Below the pieces are notes generated by a model, which saw only the letters and a program-made list of their open reading frames with translations, did not search any database and was not told the origin of the DNA. A stretch of 51,345 bases of DNA from DATLXH01 sp035576005 (GTDB taxonomy: Bacteria > Acidobacteriota > Thermoanaerobaculia > Gp7-AA8): contig DATLXH010000198.1 in the NCBI GenBank assembly GCA_035576005.1, forward strand, positions 1-51,345. The letters run 5' to 3'. A program made the translations under genes and the position numbers. Shown in pieces: positions 7,626-16,474 of the stretch; within the stretch, counting starts at the first letter, position 1, and every line of letters begins with the position of its first letter.

Positions 7626-9280
7626 GGCTTTCGGTACTCGATTGCATCGAGCTGAATCGTAGCGTTCGCGGGAAGCGTCCGGCTCGCCGTCACTCGGATC
7701 ATCGCAATCTCCTGCGGCAGCCGGATGGCAAGGCGACCGGCACCGCGGAGGAACGCCGACCGGCCATAGCCCTCGACTCTGTTAGAGGAATCCGCGGGAA
7801 CAGGATTTCGGGTGAGGAAGAAAACGTCACGACGATACGCAGCCCAATCGCTCGCGTCTCCAATCGCGAGGTCGCGTCGATACGCGTTTCCGCGCCTGTC
7901 GAGGACTTCGATGCGCGCCAGAGGCGAGTGGCGCCCAAGCTGAGCGATATTCGATCCGGAGACGATCAGAGAGATTGTCCTGGCCTCTGCTTCCGGTGGA
8001 AGGTTGAACGTCTCTCCCGGCTTGAGGGTGACCCCCACGGGGTATGCAGGATGCGCAGGGGCGAGCGCCCAGTAGCTGGCAAGCAGCAACAGCATGCCCA
8101 GGATTGCGGCCATCGCTGTTCCGGCGTGCGCCAGAAAAAGCAGGGCGGCAAGCAGAATGAGCGCCGACAGAGGAACCGGAAGTGGAAAGGTCGCTGCCAG
8201 TGCCCCGCTCCATGGAAACAACGCAACCATGGAGAGAGCCAGAGCCAGCAGCGGAGATGTCGTCGAACGCGATGGAAGTGCGGCTCCCGAAACCGCAAAG
8301 ACTATCCCTGCGAGAACAAAGAGCAGCGAGAGCGCGGGGCGTAGAAAGAACGCGCTGGTAAAGAAGAGGAGTGAAATGATCAGCGGTCCATGGCCTGTCA
8401 TGGTCCGCGCGAGCTCTGCAAATCGGAGTGTCCATGTCGGTGCGACGGGAAGCTTCATCAGAGAGAACGAAGGCGTTCCGTGTCCACTCACCACCTGCGT
8501 GCTCCAGCTGATCAGGGCCACGATCAACCATTGCATGAGAGCCCACTTCCCACACGCCAACGCCACTCCCAGCGACAACACCGCACTGGCAATCGAGCCA
8601 GTCCGCGAGAGCCTGACCAGAAGAGCGAGATGGATCGGAAAGAGAGAGAGCTTCATCGGCAGATCAGGCGTGACTGCCGCCACGATCATGGCCGCAGCGA
8701 GATGAACGAGTTGATGAGCCGGGCCGCGAAGGAGCTCAAACAGCAGCGCAATGAGTCCCCCACAGATGATGAGTGCCGCTGGTGCCGTGGCCCTTTCCAA
8801 AGGGACGAAACGCAGTGGGACGGCGGCGAGGAGAAGGAGGGTGACGGCCTGCTGGGAATCGAGACCCATTCCTGTCTCGTCAGGAGCGACGGCGCTGGAA
8901 CGTCCGCCGGCTTCGGGTCGGGAGTGAGCCGACATTGCGATCGCAACGGCGATCGCTATCGCACAGACCGCTCCGAATGACGCGAGTCTCAGCGTTTCAT
9001 CGCGGAGAATGACAGCCGCGACGCTGAGGAGGGGCGCACCAAGGACGATCCACGAACCATGGCTGTGATGCCTGGCACTCCAGGATGCGCACACGACCAC
9101 GAGGGAGATGACGGGAAGAAAGTGATCGACTGGGGTTGAAAGGTGCGGGGCCGCCGAAAGGATGAGACTCGAGGCGGCAGTCGCCGAGAAAGCGGCGAAG
9201 AGCCACCAGAGGCTACCTGCGGCTCGATGAAGTTCCGTCCTTGCGGGGGGGCTGCCGTACAGATCAGTGGCCAACGCCAA
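7622..9280 (-). CDS. Polytopic membrane protein of unknown function in glycan operon
   Basis: 552-aa protein, not recognised. It has a long hydrophobic N-terminal part (residues about 25 to 415, many predicted helices) and a soluble C-terminal domain of about 135 residues beginning near VTLKPGETFNLPPEAEA. The architecture (membrane part plus beta-rich tail) mirrors the next gene, suggesting the two products act together, perhaps as polymerase, flippase partner or glycosyltransferase pair. The start is TTG at 9280, 3 bp after the dapF stop; no ATG is available near it. A second TTG at 9274 is possible. The overlap with the following gene is 4 bp. Function is inferred only from the neighbourhood. 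Confidence 0.6.
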   Translation of the reverse strand: MALATDLYGSPPARTELHRAAGSLWWLFAAFSATAASSLILSAAPHLSTPVDHFLPVISLVVVCASWSARHHSHGSWIVLGAPLLSVAAVILRDETLRLASFGAVCAIAIAVAIAMSAHSRPEAGGRSSAVAPDETGMGLDSQQAVTLLLLAAVPLRFVPLERATAPAALIICGGLIALLFELLRGPAHQLVHLAAAMIVAAVTPDLPMKLSLFPIHLALLVRLSRTGSIASAVLSLGVALACGKWALMQWLIVALISWSTQVVSGHGTPSFSLMKLPVAPTWTLRFAELARTMTGHGPLIISLLFFTSAFFLRPALSLLFVLAGIVFAVSGAALPSRSTTSPLLALALSMVALFPWSGALAATFPLPVPLSALILLAALLFLAHAGTAMAAILGMLLLLASYWALAPAHPAYPVGVTLKPGETFNLPPEAEARTISLIVSGSNIAQLGRHSPLARIEVLDRRGNAYRRDLAIGDASDWAAYRRDVFFLTRNPVPADSSNRVEGYGRSAFLRGAGRLAIRLPQEIAMIRVTASRTLPANATIQLDAIEYRKP

Positions 9281-9283
9281 TGT

Positions 9284-10204
9284 TTACGGTTCTCTTGAAG
9301 CTTCCGTTGGGTTTTCCGCCCAGGCGGGATCGAACCCTTCGATCGTTTCGGATGTCACTGACGCCTTGTAGATGAGACGCGCGTCGCCCGTGAGGCGGAC
9401 ATCTTCGATCATCCGTTCGCCGCCTCCACCAGCTGGCAAGGTGTAACTGACCTTGAGGGTGATTCCACTCCTCGTGAGAACGGAAACGGGTGAGTCCGTT
9501 CTGCCGAAAAGTGCACTGACCGCCACGGAGGCCACGACCCCGGAGCCACAGGAAAGAGTCTCGTCCTCGACCCCTCTCTCGAATGTCCGGACCTCGATCG
9601 AGTGACGATCACGTACGAGTACAAAATTCACGTTCGCGCCTTCCGGCTGAAGATCAGGATGAGAACGAATGCGTCTGCCGGTGGGAACAATATCGTGGTT
9701 CCAGATCGAGTCCGAGAGGAAGGCGACGTAATGGGGAACTCCGACACGCAGGGAGCTGCCGCGAACTGTCAGCGCGTCGAGCTGCAGCGGCCGGCCGACC
9801 CTGAAATCCTGCGGCGGCGGAAGCATCAGCGTCACCATTTTTTCAGACACGTCTGCCGCCACGACCCCTGCGTCCGTTTCGATCGTCATTTTCCGCTGGG
9901 AAATCACACTGAGGAGCGCAAAACGCGCAGCGCAGCGCGTACCGTTTGCACAGAATTCTCCGAGAGACCCGTCCCGGTTGAAATAGCGCATGCGGAACGT
10001 GGCCCGAGGGGAGCTCTCGATCAGAATCAGGCCGTCGGCCCCGGCTGACAGTCTCCTCGTGCAGATCCGGCGGCAGAATCCCACCGGATCCGTGACACGG
10101 CCATCACGGTTGTCGACCACGATGAAGTCGTTGCCGCCGCCGGCCATTTTGGCAAACTCGATTGGTTCTGAGGGGCGATTGGCTTGAGTAATGGCTGGGC
10201 GCAT
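9284..10204 (-). CDS. dapF: Diaminopimelate epimerase
   Basis: Converts LL-diaminopimelate to the meso form for lysine and peptidoglycan synthesis in the cytoplasm. Both catalytic cysteines are visible: Cys85 in FCANGTRCA and Cys219 in ETLSCGSG. AGGGNDFIVVDN near residue 21 is the usual N-terminal family motif. The length of 306 aa is normal to slightly long; the first 15 residues before PIEFAKM are extra. The ATG at 10204 has GAGGT about 13 nt upstream. It is the first gene of the minus-strand glycan operon, 3 bp ahead of the membrane protein at 7622-9280. This is an unusual partner for glycosyltransferases and ties the operon to wall synthesis only loosely. Confidence 0.96.
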   Translation of the reverse strand: MRPAITQANRPSEPIEFAKMAGGGNDFIVVDNRDGRVTDPVGFCRRICTRRLSAGADGLILIESSPRATFRMRYFNRDGSLGEFCANGTRCAARFALLSVISQRKMTIETDAGVVAADVSEKMVTLMLPPPQDFRVGRPLQLDALTVRGSSLRVGVPHYVAFLSDSIWNHDIVPTGRRIRSHPDLQPEGANVNFVLVRDRHSIEVRTFERGVEDETLSCGSGVVASVAVSALFGRTDSPVSVLTRSGITLKVSYTLPAGGGGERMIEDVRLTGDARLIYKASVTSETIEGFDPAWAENPTEASREP

Positions 10205-10744
10205 AGGAAATATTCAACCTCTTGCGGGCGATTGGGAAAACTACTTTACGCTGTCAGCGTCACAGAAGTAGTGCCGAAGCTGCTTCCACCGAGTAAACGA
10301 AGCTGCGTGTCACCCCGAAGGTGGCCTCACCCTTTTCAGAAGACTCCGCACGGCGTTGCTCTGACATTCTGAGCGTCACCGAAGAATTTCAAGTGCATGT
10401 CACGGTACTCGAATCATGACTGGAATCCTGTAATCCCGAGCGGATGTACGACAAAGTACCGCGAGAGAGAAAAACAAACGAGGTGTCATCCCGAGCGTCG
10501 AGCGAGGGATCCGGGCGGGGGCGTTATGCAGGAACAACGATTCCGAATCATGATTCACGGCGTAAGACCCCCACCCGGATCCCTCGCTCGACGCTCGGGA
10601 TGACACCCTGAAAGATTCGCAGAAACAGCGGGACCTGGAAGGACTTGAGTTCAGTGACGTCCTCTGGGACAGGAGCCTGAAGCAAGGTGAACGGAACTGT
10701 TTCTTTCAGTCAAAGCAGCTGCTTTTACCGCACACAACCGCCGA
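10205..10744. other. 540-bp divergent intergenic region with large palindrome
   Basis: Lies between dapF (minus) and the VWA gene (plus), so promoters for both should be here. No confident sigma-70 boxes were found. Its main feature is the inverted repeat at 10482-10607. Short open frames in it are repeat-derived and were not called. Confidence 0.6.
10482..10607. repeat. 126-bp inverted repeat of the GTCATCCCGAGCG type
   Basis: Arms of about 46 nt (10482-10528 and 10561-10607) share GGTGTCATCCCGAGCGTCG, continuing through GAGCGAGGGATCCGGG with few mismatches. The 32-nt loop contains the perfect 12-bp palindrome GAATCATGATTC at 10545-10556. This type of palindrome is common in several environmental phyla. 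It may terminate or insulate the divergent transcripts on either side. Confidence 0.85.
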
Positions 10745-12481
10745 ATGAAACCTTACAGTAGAGGGAACACATTGAACCGTCATCTCAGATCGCTACTCGC
10801 CATTCTTCTGTCTTTCTCTGCCTCGGGCATCTCCGCTCAGGAAGCGCAGCAACTCCCCCGTCTTGTGGAAACGGTGAACGTCCGAGTGATCAACGTTGAT
10901 GTCGTCGTCACCGACAAGCGCGGCAAACCCATACAAGGTTTGAAGATGAGCGACTTTGAGATCTATGAGAACGGAAAGCCGCAGCCTGTCACCAACTTCT
11001 ATGAGGTTTCCGGGCGAGAGACGAGTACCGCAACAGTCCCTGTTGCCACCGGAACAGCTACCACTGCGGCAGCCGCTACAACTGCGCCGGCCGCTCCATC
11101 ACAGTCAGACCCGGACACAGACACCACCAAGCGGAAGATCATCTACTTCATAGACAACCTCTCCCTCAACCCTCTGAACCGGAACAATGTCTTCAAATCG
11201 ATGAAGAAATTCGCCAAGGAATCGATGCGACCCGGCGATGAAGCGATGATTGCGACCTGGAACCGGAGCATCAAGACCCGTGTTCCCTTCACACGCGATC
11301 CAGCTGTGATCATTCAGGAGCTCGACGGAATTGCCAGGGAGAGCGCATCGGGTCTGCAGAATCTGAGCGAGCGGCGCTCGTCGGAAAGCCGGATCCGCGA
11401 GGCCAGAAGTTACGAGGAGGCCATATCAACCGCGCGATCGTATGCGCAATCGGTCGAACATGACCTTCGGCAGACAGTGACTGCTCTCAACGGTCTGATG
11501 GCAACCCTCGCCGGGGTCGAAGGGAAGAAGATCATGGTGCTCACGAGTGAGGGGCTGCCAATGTCGCCCGGCCGTGAGATGTTCTTTTTCATCGATGACA
11601 TCAGCCGCGAGAAACCGGAATGGCAGCGCGGCTCGAGCATGATCGAGGGGATGAGCTTCGACAGTTCGCTTCTGATTCAGTCGATCGCAAGAACCGCCAA
11701 TGCAAACGGCATCACGCTCTATACGCTCCACGCCGGAGGCCTCGGCGCCGGAATGGAAAGTAATTCAGCAGAAAACCAGCAGCCGACGGGAATCGTCGTC
11801 CAGCAGGCTGCGCTGAGCAACAGCACCGACTCGCTTAACCTTCTGGCCGACATGACGGGTGGACTCGCCGCAATCGGCACGAACAACTTCCCGATGGCCT
11901 TTTCGCGGATCACCCAGGATCTTGGGGCGTACTACTCGCTCGGTTATCGTTCTACAACAGAGCGGGTCGACCGGCAACGCTCGATTCAGGTCAAGGTCAG
12001 GAACAAGGGCTACATCGTCCGCTCACGCAGGACTTTCGTAGAGAAGTCGATTCCAACAGAGATGACCGATCGGGTAGTCGCGAATCTTTTCTACATCAAC
12101 CGGGCAAACGATCTGAAAATCGTGATGAAGACCGGGATTCCCGTCGCGGTCGAGCGTGACCGCTTCCAGGTTCCGGTTGAGGTTCACATCCCCATGGACA
12201 ACCTCACGCTGATCCAGCAGGGGGAGGTTCTGGTGGGCGGGTTCTCGGTATACATCGGCGTGGCAGATGACAGGGGCGACATGTCCGATGTCAACCAGCA
12301 GTCGCACCGGCTGAACTTCCCGCTGGCCGAGGCGGAAAAAATGAAAGGGAAGGATTATGTCTACAGCGTGGCACTCATCATGGCGAAGGGGTTGAACAAG
12401 ATCTCGATCGGTGTCGTCGATGAGATCTCGAACACCACCGGGTTCGACCGCAGGCCACTCATGGTCAAGGACCTTCGGTAA
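10745..12481 (+). CDS. Secreted VWFA-related domain protein (acidobacterial type)
   Basis: 578-aa protein with a Sec signal (basic start, then SLLAILLSFSASGISAQ, cleavage likely after about residue 32). A conserved entry segment follows (VNVRVINVDVVVTDKRGKP), typical of the VWFA-related proteins expanded in Acidobacteriota. A low-complexity Thr/Ala linker spans about residues 98-120. The VWA-like domain begins at KRKIIYFIDNLSLNP; the MIDAS is imperfect (DNLSL rather than DxSxS). KIMVLTSEGLPM and LYTLHAGG are later domain strands. The C-terminal 150 residues form a beta-rich region after YYSLGYRS. Probably extracytoplasmic and involved in protein or surface interaction; exact role unknown. Confidence 0.85.
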   Translation: MKPYSRGNTLNRHLRSLLAILLSFSASGISAQEAQQLPRLVETVNVRVINVDVVVTDKRGKPIQGLKMSDFEIYENGKPQPVTNFYEVSGRETSTATVPVATGTATTAAAATTAPAAPSQSDPDTDTTKRKIIYFIDNLSLNPLNRNNVFKSMKKFAKESMRPGDEAMIATWNRSIKTRVPFTRDPAVIIQELDGIARESASGLQNLSERRSSESRIREARSYEEAISTARSYAQSVEHDLRQTVTALNGLMATLAGVEGKKIMVLTSEGLPMSPGREMFFFIDDISREKPEWQRGSSMIEGMSFDSSLLIQSIARTANANGITLYTLHAGGLGAGMESNSAENQQPTGIVVQQAALSNSTDSLNLLADMTGGLAAIGTNNFPMAFSRITQDLGAYYSLGYRSTTERVDRQRSIQVKVRNKGYIVRSRRTFVEKSIPTEMTDRVVANLFYINRANDLKIVMKTGIPVAVERDRFQVPVEVHIPMDNLTLIQQGEVLVGGFSVYIGVADDRGDMSDVNQQSHRLNFPLAEAEKMKGKDYVYSVALIMAKGLNKISIGVVDEISNTTGFDRRPLMVKDLR

Positions 12482-12499
12482 AAGCCTGATCGTAGAGCA

Positions 12500-12562
12500 G
12501 GACGCAGAATGGAGGACTGAAAGCCCTCCCTTCCTGATTCTTCGTTCCGCGTTCTGCGTTCG
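12500..12562. repeat. CAGAATG/CATTCTG-type palindrome (family D, copy 2)
   Basis: Between the VWA gene stop and truA. GACGCAGAATGGAGGACT on the left pairs partly with the right part GTTCCGCGTTCTGCGTTCGC; a small internal stem GGAGG/CCTCC is also present. A related copy is at 22808-22891. Arms are imperfect. Confidence 0.5.
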
Positions 12563-12577
12563 CCCTTCAGATTTCAG

Positions 12578-13315
12578 ATGCGCCGCGCTCTTCTGACTCT
12601 CCAATACATCGGCACGCGCTACGCCGGGTGGCAGACGCAGAAGAACGCGATCTCGGTGCAGCAGGTTGTGGAGAGCAAGCTCTCCTCTCTCTGCGGACAG
12701 GAGGTGCGTGTCGAAGGCGCTGGTCGCACCGATTCAGGAGTCCACGCGCATGGACAACGCGCACATGTGGATATTCCGATCGATATCGACGCGCGCGGAC
12801 TGATCCTGTCGCTCAACGACCGACTCCCCGAAGACATACGGTTGCGCGACGTGACCTGGGTGGATGACAGCTTTCACTGCAGGTTTGTGCCCTCGCTCAA
12901 AACCTACGTCTATCGGATCTGGAACGATATTGCGGCCGATGTCTTTCTCGCTCCTACGCATACGCACATTCGTCAGGAACTCGACGCTACACTGATGCAG
13001 CAATCAGCCGAGGCAGTCGCAGGACGTCATGACTTTCGCTGCTACACGGTAAAAGATCCTGAAGTTGCTTCGACCATTCGAACCGTTCACAGCCTCGAGA
13101 TCCTCGCTACCGGGCGCACGATCAGTATCACGATCACGGCAGATGGATTTCTTCGCTTCATGGTGCGGCGAATTGCCGGCTCACTCATCGAAGTTGGACG
13201 ACGGAAGCAGCCGCCCTCGATCGTTTCAGACGCACTGGAGCCGCGATTCGGGCCGGCGCGATGGACGGCTCCCGCACACGGGCTCACCCTGCAGGAAGTC
13301 CGGTACCTCGAGTAG
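12578..13315 (+). CDS. truA: tRNA pseudouridine(38-40) synthase
   Basis: Isomerises uridines 38-40 in the anticodon stem-loop of tRNAs. The catalytic Asp is Asp52 in GAGRTDSGVHA. Other family marks are the start LTLQYIGTRYAGWQTQ, then HDFRCYTVKD and FLRFMVRRIAGSLIEVG near the C-terminus. At 245 aa it is of normal length. The ATG at 12578 is the only sensible start. It leads a run of plus-strand genes (uppS, cdsA, dxr, rseP) but is separated from uppS by 189 bp containing a family A fragment, so it may be transcribed separately. Confidence 0.96.
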   Translation: MRRALLTLQYIGTRYAGWQTQKNAISVQQVVESKLSSLCGQEVRVEGAGRTDSGVHAHGQRAHVDIPIDIDARGLILSLNDRLPEDIRLRDVTWVDDSFHCRFVPSLKTYVYRIWNDIAADVFLAPTHTHIRQELDATLMQQSAEAVAGRHDFRCYTVKDPEVASTIRTVHSLEILATGRTISITITADGFLRFMVRRIAGSLIEVGRRKQPPSIVSDALEPRFGPARWTAPAHGLTLQEVRYLE

Positions 13316-13417
13316 AGGCATGATTCAGAAAGCTTTTCAGCTGTGACGCTGGCCTGTCGTCGGCCCGACGATTACCCAGGCTGGACACAAGGGCGACCCT
13401 CCCTGAGCTCCGGAACC

Positions 13418-13487
13418 GCCGTGCAACGGAGCAGACAGGCCGCTATCCGTCATCTCGCGGCGCAGGCTTGTGAGAAATGCGGGTTAA
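13418..13487 (+). mobile_element. Family A element fragment, copy A3 (right part)
   Basis: About 70 bp of the right side of the family A element, from CCGCCGTGCAACGGAGCAG to the terminal GAAATGCGGGTTAA. The YTAR end is TTAA at 13484-13487. It ends 17 nt before the uppS start codon, placing the element's right arm in the uppS leader. Confidence 0.85.
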
Positions 13488-13504
13488 GATAACCGGTCAA
13501 CTCC

Positions 13505-14320
13505 ATGATTGACCTTGCCAAACTCTCCGAACCCGGCTCGTTGGAGGAGACCCTCGTCGGTCAGATCGACCTGACGAAGCTCCCACGCCATATCGCCGTC
13601 ATCATGGACGGCAACGGCCGATGGGCACGCCAGCGGGACCTGCCGCGCGTTGAGGGGCACAGGGCCGGCATTCAGGCAGTCCGCGAGATCGTTGAGACCT
13701 CCGCACGCCTGGAACTGCAGACCGTAACGCTTTATGCGTTCTCAGTCGAGAACTGGAAGCGCCCACGCTTTGAAGTGGCAACGCTGATGATGCTCCTCAA
13801 AGAGTACCTCCGGAAAGAGCTCAAGACCTTGCAGGACAACAACATTCGGTTCGCTCCGATCGGCCGTATCGAGGGACTCGATCCTTCGGTGCGTCGCGAG
13901 CTAGCTTTCGCTGAGAAAGAGACGTCGGGAAACAGTGGCCTCCTGTTCCAGATCGCCCTCAACTACGGGGGTCGCGCAGAGATCATAGACACCGTCAATC
14001 GAATCATGGCCATCCTCCGCGAGAAGAACATGAACGATTGCGTCATCGACGAGGATTTTTTTTCGAATCATCTCTACACGGCAAATGTGGGTGACCCCGA
14101 TCTTCTGGTCCGAACCAGCGGAGAGCTTCGTGTTTCGAACTTCCTCCTCTGGCAGATTGCCTACGCGGAGATTCATGTCACAAAGACGCTCTGGCCCGAT
14201 TTCCGACGCCAGCATCTCTACGAAGCGATCATCGATTTCCAGTCTCGCAATCGACGGTTCGGCGGAGTCGAGGAAAGTGACCGCGAGATGTTCATCGAGG
14301 CTGACGAGCAACGCGCGTGA
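13505..14320 (+). CDS. uppS: Undecaprenyl diphosphate synthase
   Basis: Cis-prenyltransferase making the C55 lipid carrier for peptidoglycan and surface glycans from FPP and IPP. The hallmark HIAVIMDGNGRWARQR holds the catalytic Asp35. GHRAGI, FSVENWKRP, ALNYGGRAEI and LVRTSGELRVSNFLLWQ complete the active site and dimer region. 271 aa, with about 25 extra N-terminal residues relative to compact homologues. Its stop overlaps the cdsA GTG start (GTGA). The leader contains the right end of a family A element. It links functionally to the polyprenyl-dependent glycosyltransferases elsewhere in the window. Confidence 0.97.
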   Translation: MIDLAKLSEPGSLEETLVGQIDLTKLPRHIAVIMDGNGRWARQRDLPRVEGHRAGIQAVREIVETSARLELQTVTLYAFSVENWKRPRFEVATLMMLLKEYLRKELKTLQDNNIRFAPIGRIEGLDPSVRRELAFAEKETSGNSGLLFQIALNYGGRAEIIDTVNRIMAILREKNMNDCVIDEDFFSNHLYTANVGDPDLLVRTSGELRVSNFLLWQIAYAEIHVTKTLWPDFRRQHLYEAIIDFQSRNRRFGGVEESDREMFIEADEQRA

Positions 14321-15201
14321 CCGCCGAAAGCGACACAGCTCGTCCCCCGGATGTTGTCGAGGCGCCTCGCGTGAGGAAGCGAACGCGCTTCAACCGGGAA
14401 CTCACCGCGGTCGCTGGGATCCCGGTGCTCGTCTGGCTGATCGGCTGGGCATCGGAGATCGGCTACATCGCGTTGATCGTGGCCGTCTGCGTGTTTGCAC
14501 TCGACGAGTTCCTCTCTTTCGGAAAGAAGAAGGGGTACCCCGTGCACAGCGGTCTTTCGCTGATTCTCATGCTTGTGCTTCTCAGCGGATTCATCTTCCC
14601 TGACGTGTCCGTGGAGATGGGTGTGTTTGCCGTGCTGCTCATCATTCCGGCACGGTACGTATTCTCGAAAAGCGACATCAATGAATCGCTTCCAGCGAGC
14701 GCGGTCTGTGTACTGGGGACGCTCTACATCGGGATGCTCGGAGGAGCTCTGCTCCGGCTGCGCCTTGACTACCCAGAGGTGGGATCGCGCCTGGTATTCT
14801 TTCTCCTCATCGTCGTCTGGATGGGCGATGCGGGCGCCTACTACGTCGGGAAAAGATTCGGCAAAACGCGTCTCTCCCCGCGAGTCAGCCCGAAAAAAAC
14901 CGTGGAGGGGCTGCTCGGTGGAATCCTCTTCTCGATCCTCGGCGCGGCGATCATCCACTTCACGTTCTTCCCGCAGTTCCCGCTGGTACACGCCTTGATT
15001 GCTGCCGCGCTCCTGTCGATCACAGGAGTGATCGGCGACCTCGCGGAATCGCTCTGGAAACGCTCCGCTGCTGTAAAGGACTCAGGGACGCGGCTTCCCG
15101 GTCATGGCGGATTTCTCGATCGCTGCGATTCCATCCTCTTCACTGCACCGATCCTCTACAGCTACTGGTATCTCCTCTCGCACCCGTTCCAGTTTCGCTA
15201 G
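14317..15201 (+). CDS. cdsA: Phosphatidate cytidylyltransferase
   Basis: Integral membrane enzyme forming CDP-diacylglycerol from phosphatidic acid and CTP, the branch point for phospholipids. The CdsA signature is present near the C-terminus (about residues 244-271): SLWKRSAAVKDSGTRLPGHG followed by GFLDRCDS, with the conserved Lys, Asp and DRxD residues. Several hydrophobic helices precede it (from AGIPVLVWLIGW on). The start is GTG at 14317, overlapping the uppS stop by 4 bp, a typical coupled arrangement. 294 aa, slightly longer than usual because of a polar N-terminal stretch. Confidence 0.96.
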   Translation: MTAESDTARPPDVVEAPRVRKRTRFNRELTAVAGIPVLVWLIGWASEIGYIALIVAVCVFALDEFLSFGKKKGYPVHSGLSLILMLVLLSGFIFPDVSVEMGVFAVLLIIPARYVFSKSDINESLPASAVCVLGTLYIGMLGGALLRLRLDYPEVGSRLVFFLLIVVWMGDAGAYYVGKRFGKTRLSPRVSPKKTVEGLLGGILFSILGAAIIHFTFFPQFPLVHALIAAALLSITGVIGDLAESLWKRSAAVKDSGTRLPGHGGFLDRCDSILFTAPILYSYWYLLSHPFQFR

Positions 15202-15205
15202 GGTT

Positions 15206-16372
15206 ATGAGATCAATCTCGATACTGGGGAGCACCGGCTCGGTAGGAAGGAGCACGCTTGATGTAGTTGATGCTTTCCCGGACCGACTGGTAGTGAAAGG
15301 ACTGGCGGCCGGCGCGAACGTCGATCTTCTGGCCAGGCAGATCGCGAAATACAAACCCGAGGCTGTATCGGTTCAGAGCGAGCAGGATGTTGCCAGGCTC
15401 CGCTCCCTCATAGGCAGCATTCGAACAGAGATCTTTCACGGCTCCGAGGGAGCGGTACAGATCGCATCCCTCCCCTCAACTGGCACCGTTGTCGCCGCGA
15501 TCGTAGGGGCTGCCGGTATCGCGCCCGTCCATGCGGCGCTGGCGATGGGCAAGCGAGTCGCCCTCGCAAACAAGGAAGTTCTCGTTGCCGCCGGCGACCT
15601 CATGATCGCCATCGCAAAAGCGTCGGGAGGTGAGCTTCTACCCGTCGATTCAGAGCACAATGCGGTGCATCAGGCGCTTCGAAGCGGTACGCACACCGAG
15701 GTCGAGCGGATCATCCTCACAGCTTCTGGTGGCCCTTTTCATCGCCGCGATCTCAAAACGTTCAACGAGATCACCGTCGAGGATGCGCTCGCTCATCCGA
15801 CGTGGAAGATGGGAAGCAAGATTTCAATCGACTCAGCAACGATGATGAATAAGGGGCTCGAGGTGATCGAGGCCCATCATCTCTTCGACCAGCCTGTGGA
15901 TCGTATCGACATACTCATCCACCCGCAGTCCCTCGTTCACTCGATGGTCGAATACGTTGATGGCTCGATCATGGCGCAGCTATCAACGACTGACATGAAG
16001 TTTCCCATTCAATACAGTCTTCTCTACCCCGAGCGGCAGGCAGCGCCCTTCGCACGACTCGACCTTGGAGCGATCCGAAATCTCGAATTTCTCCCCGTCG
16101 ATCACGAGAAATTTCCCGCGGTGGCACTCGCCTATGCAGCGGGAAGAGCAGGCGGGTCGATGCCTGCCGTCCTGAACGCCGCAAATGAGATCGCGGTCGC
16201 CCGATTTCTAAGACGGGAACTTCCCTTCACTTCAATCGTAGAACTGGTCGAGCGCGTGATGACGAACCATGCGACCTCGGCCGCTCCTTTGACGTCGATT
16301 GAAGAGGCGCTCTACTGGGACGGATGGGCACGCAATGAAGCCGGGACTGTTGATGTTTCGCAAAGCCGGTAG
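15206..16372 (+). CDS. dxr: 1-deoxy-D-xylulose 5-phosphate reductoisomerase
   Basis: Second enzyme of the MEP isoprenoid pathway (DXP to MEP, NADPH-dependent). ILGSTGSVGRSTLDVV at residues 6-21 is the NADPH loop. ALANKEVLVAAG, VDSEHNAVHQ (metal-binding Asp and Glu), LTASGGPF and TWKMGSKISIDSATMMNKG form the active site. The frame stays open upstream to 15104 inside cdsA, but the ATG at 15206 gives the standard N-terminus, 4 bp after the cdsA stop. 388 aa, normal. It feeds precursors to UppS, encoded two genes upstream. Confidence 0.97.
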   Translation: MRSISILGSTGSVGRSTLDVVDAFPDRLVVKGLAAGANVDLLARQIAKYKPEAVSVQSEQDVARLRSLIGSIRTEIFHGSEGAVQIASLPSTGTVVAAIVGAAGIAPVHAALAMGKRVALANKEVLVAAGDLMIAIAKASGGELLPVDSEHNAVHQALRSGTHTEVERIILTASGGPFHRRDLKTFNEITVEDALAHPTWKMGSKISIDSATMMNKGLEVIEAHHLFDQPVDRIDILIHPQSLVHSMVEYVDGSIMAQLSTTDMKFPIQYSLLYPERQAAPFARLDLGAIRNLEFLPVDHEKFPAVALAYAAGRAGGSMPAVLNAANEIAVARFLRRELPFTSIVELVERVMTNHATSAAPLTSIEEALYWDGWARNEAGTVDVSQSR

Positions 16373-16474
16373 ATACCGGCAGACGAAGGTAAACTTCTGC
16401 GACGCAGCGACAACGCTGCTCTGATGTTCACGTAAGCCCACTGACATTCAACGAACGACAACCATCTGACAATC

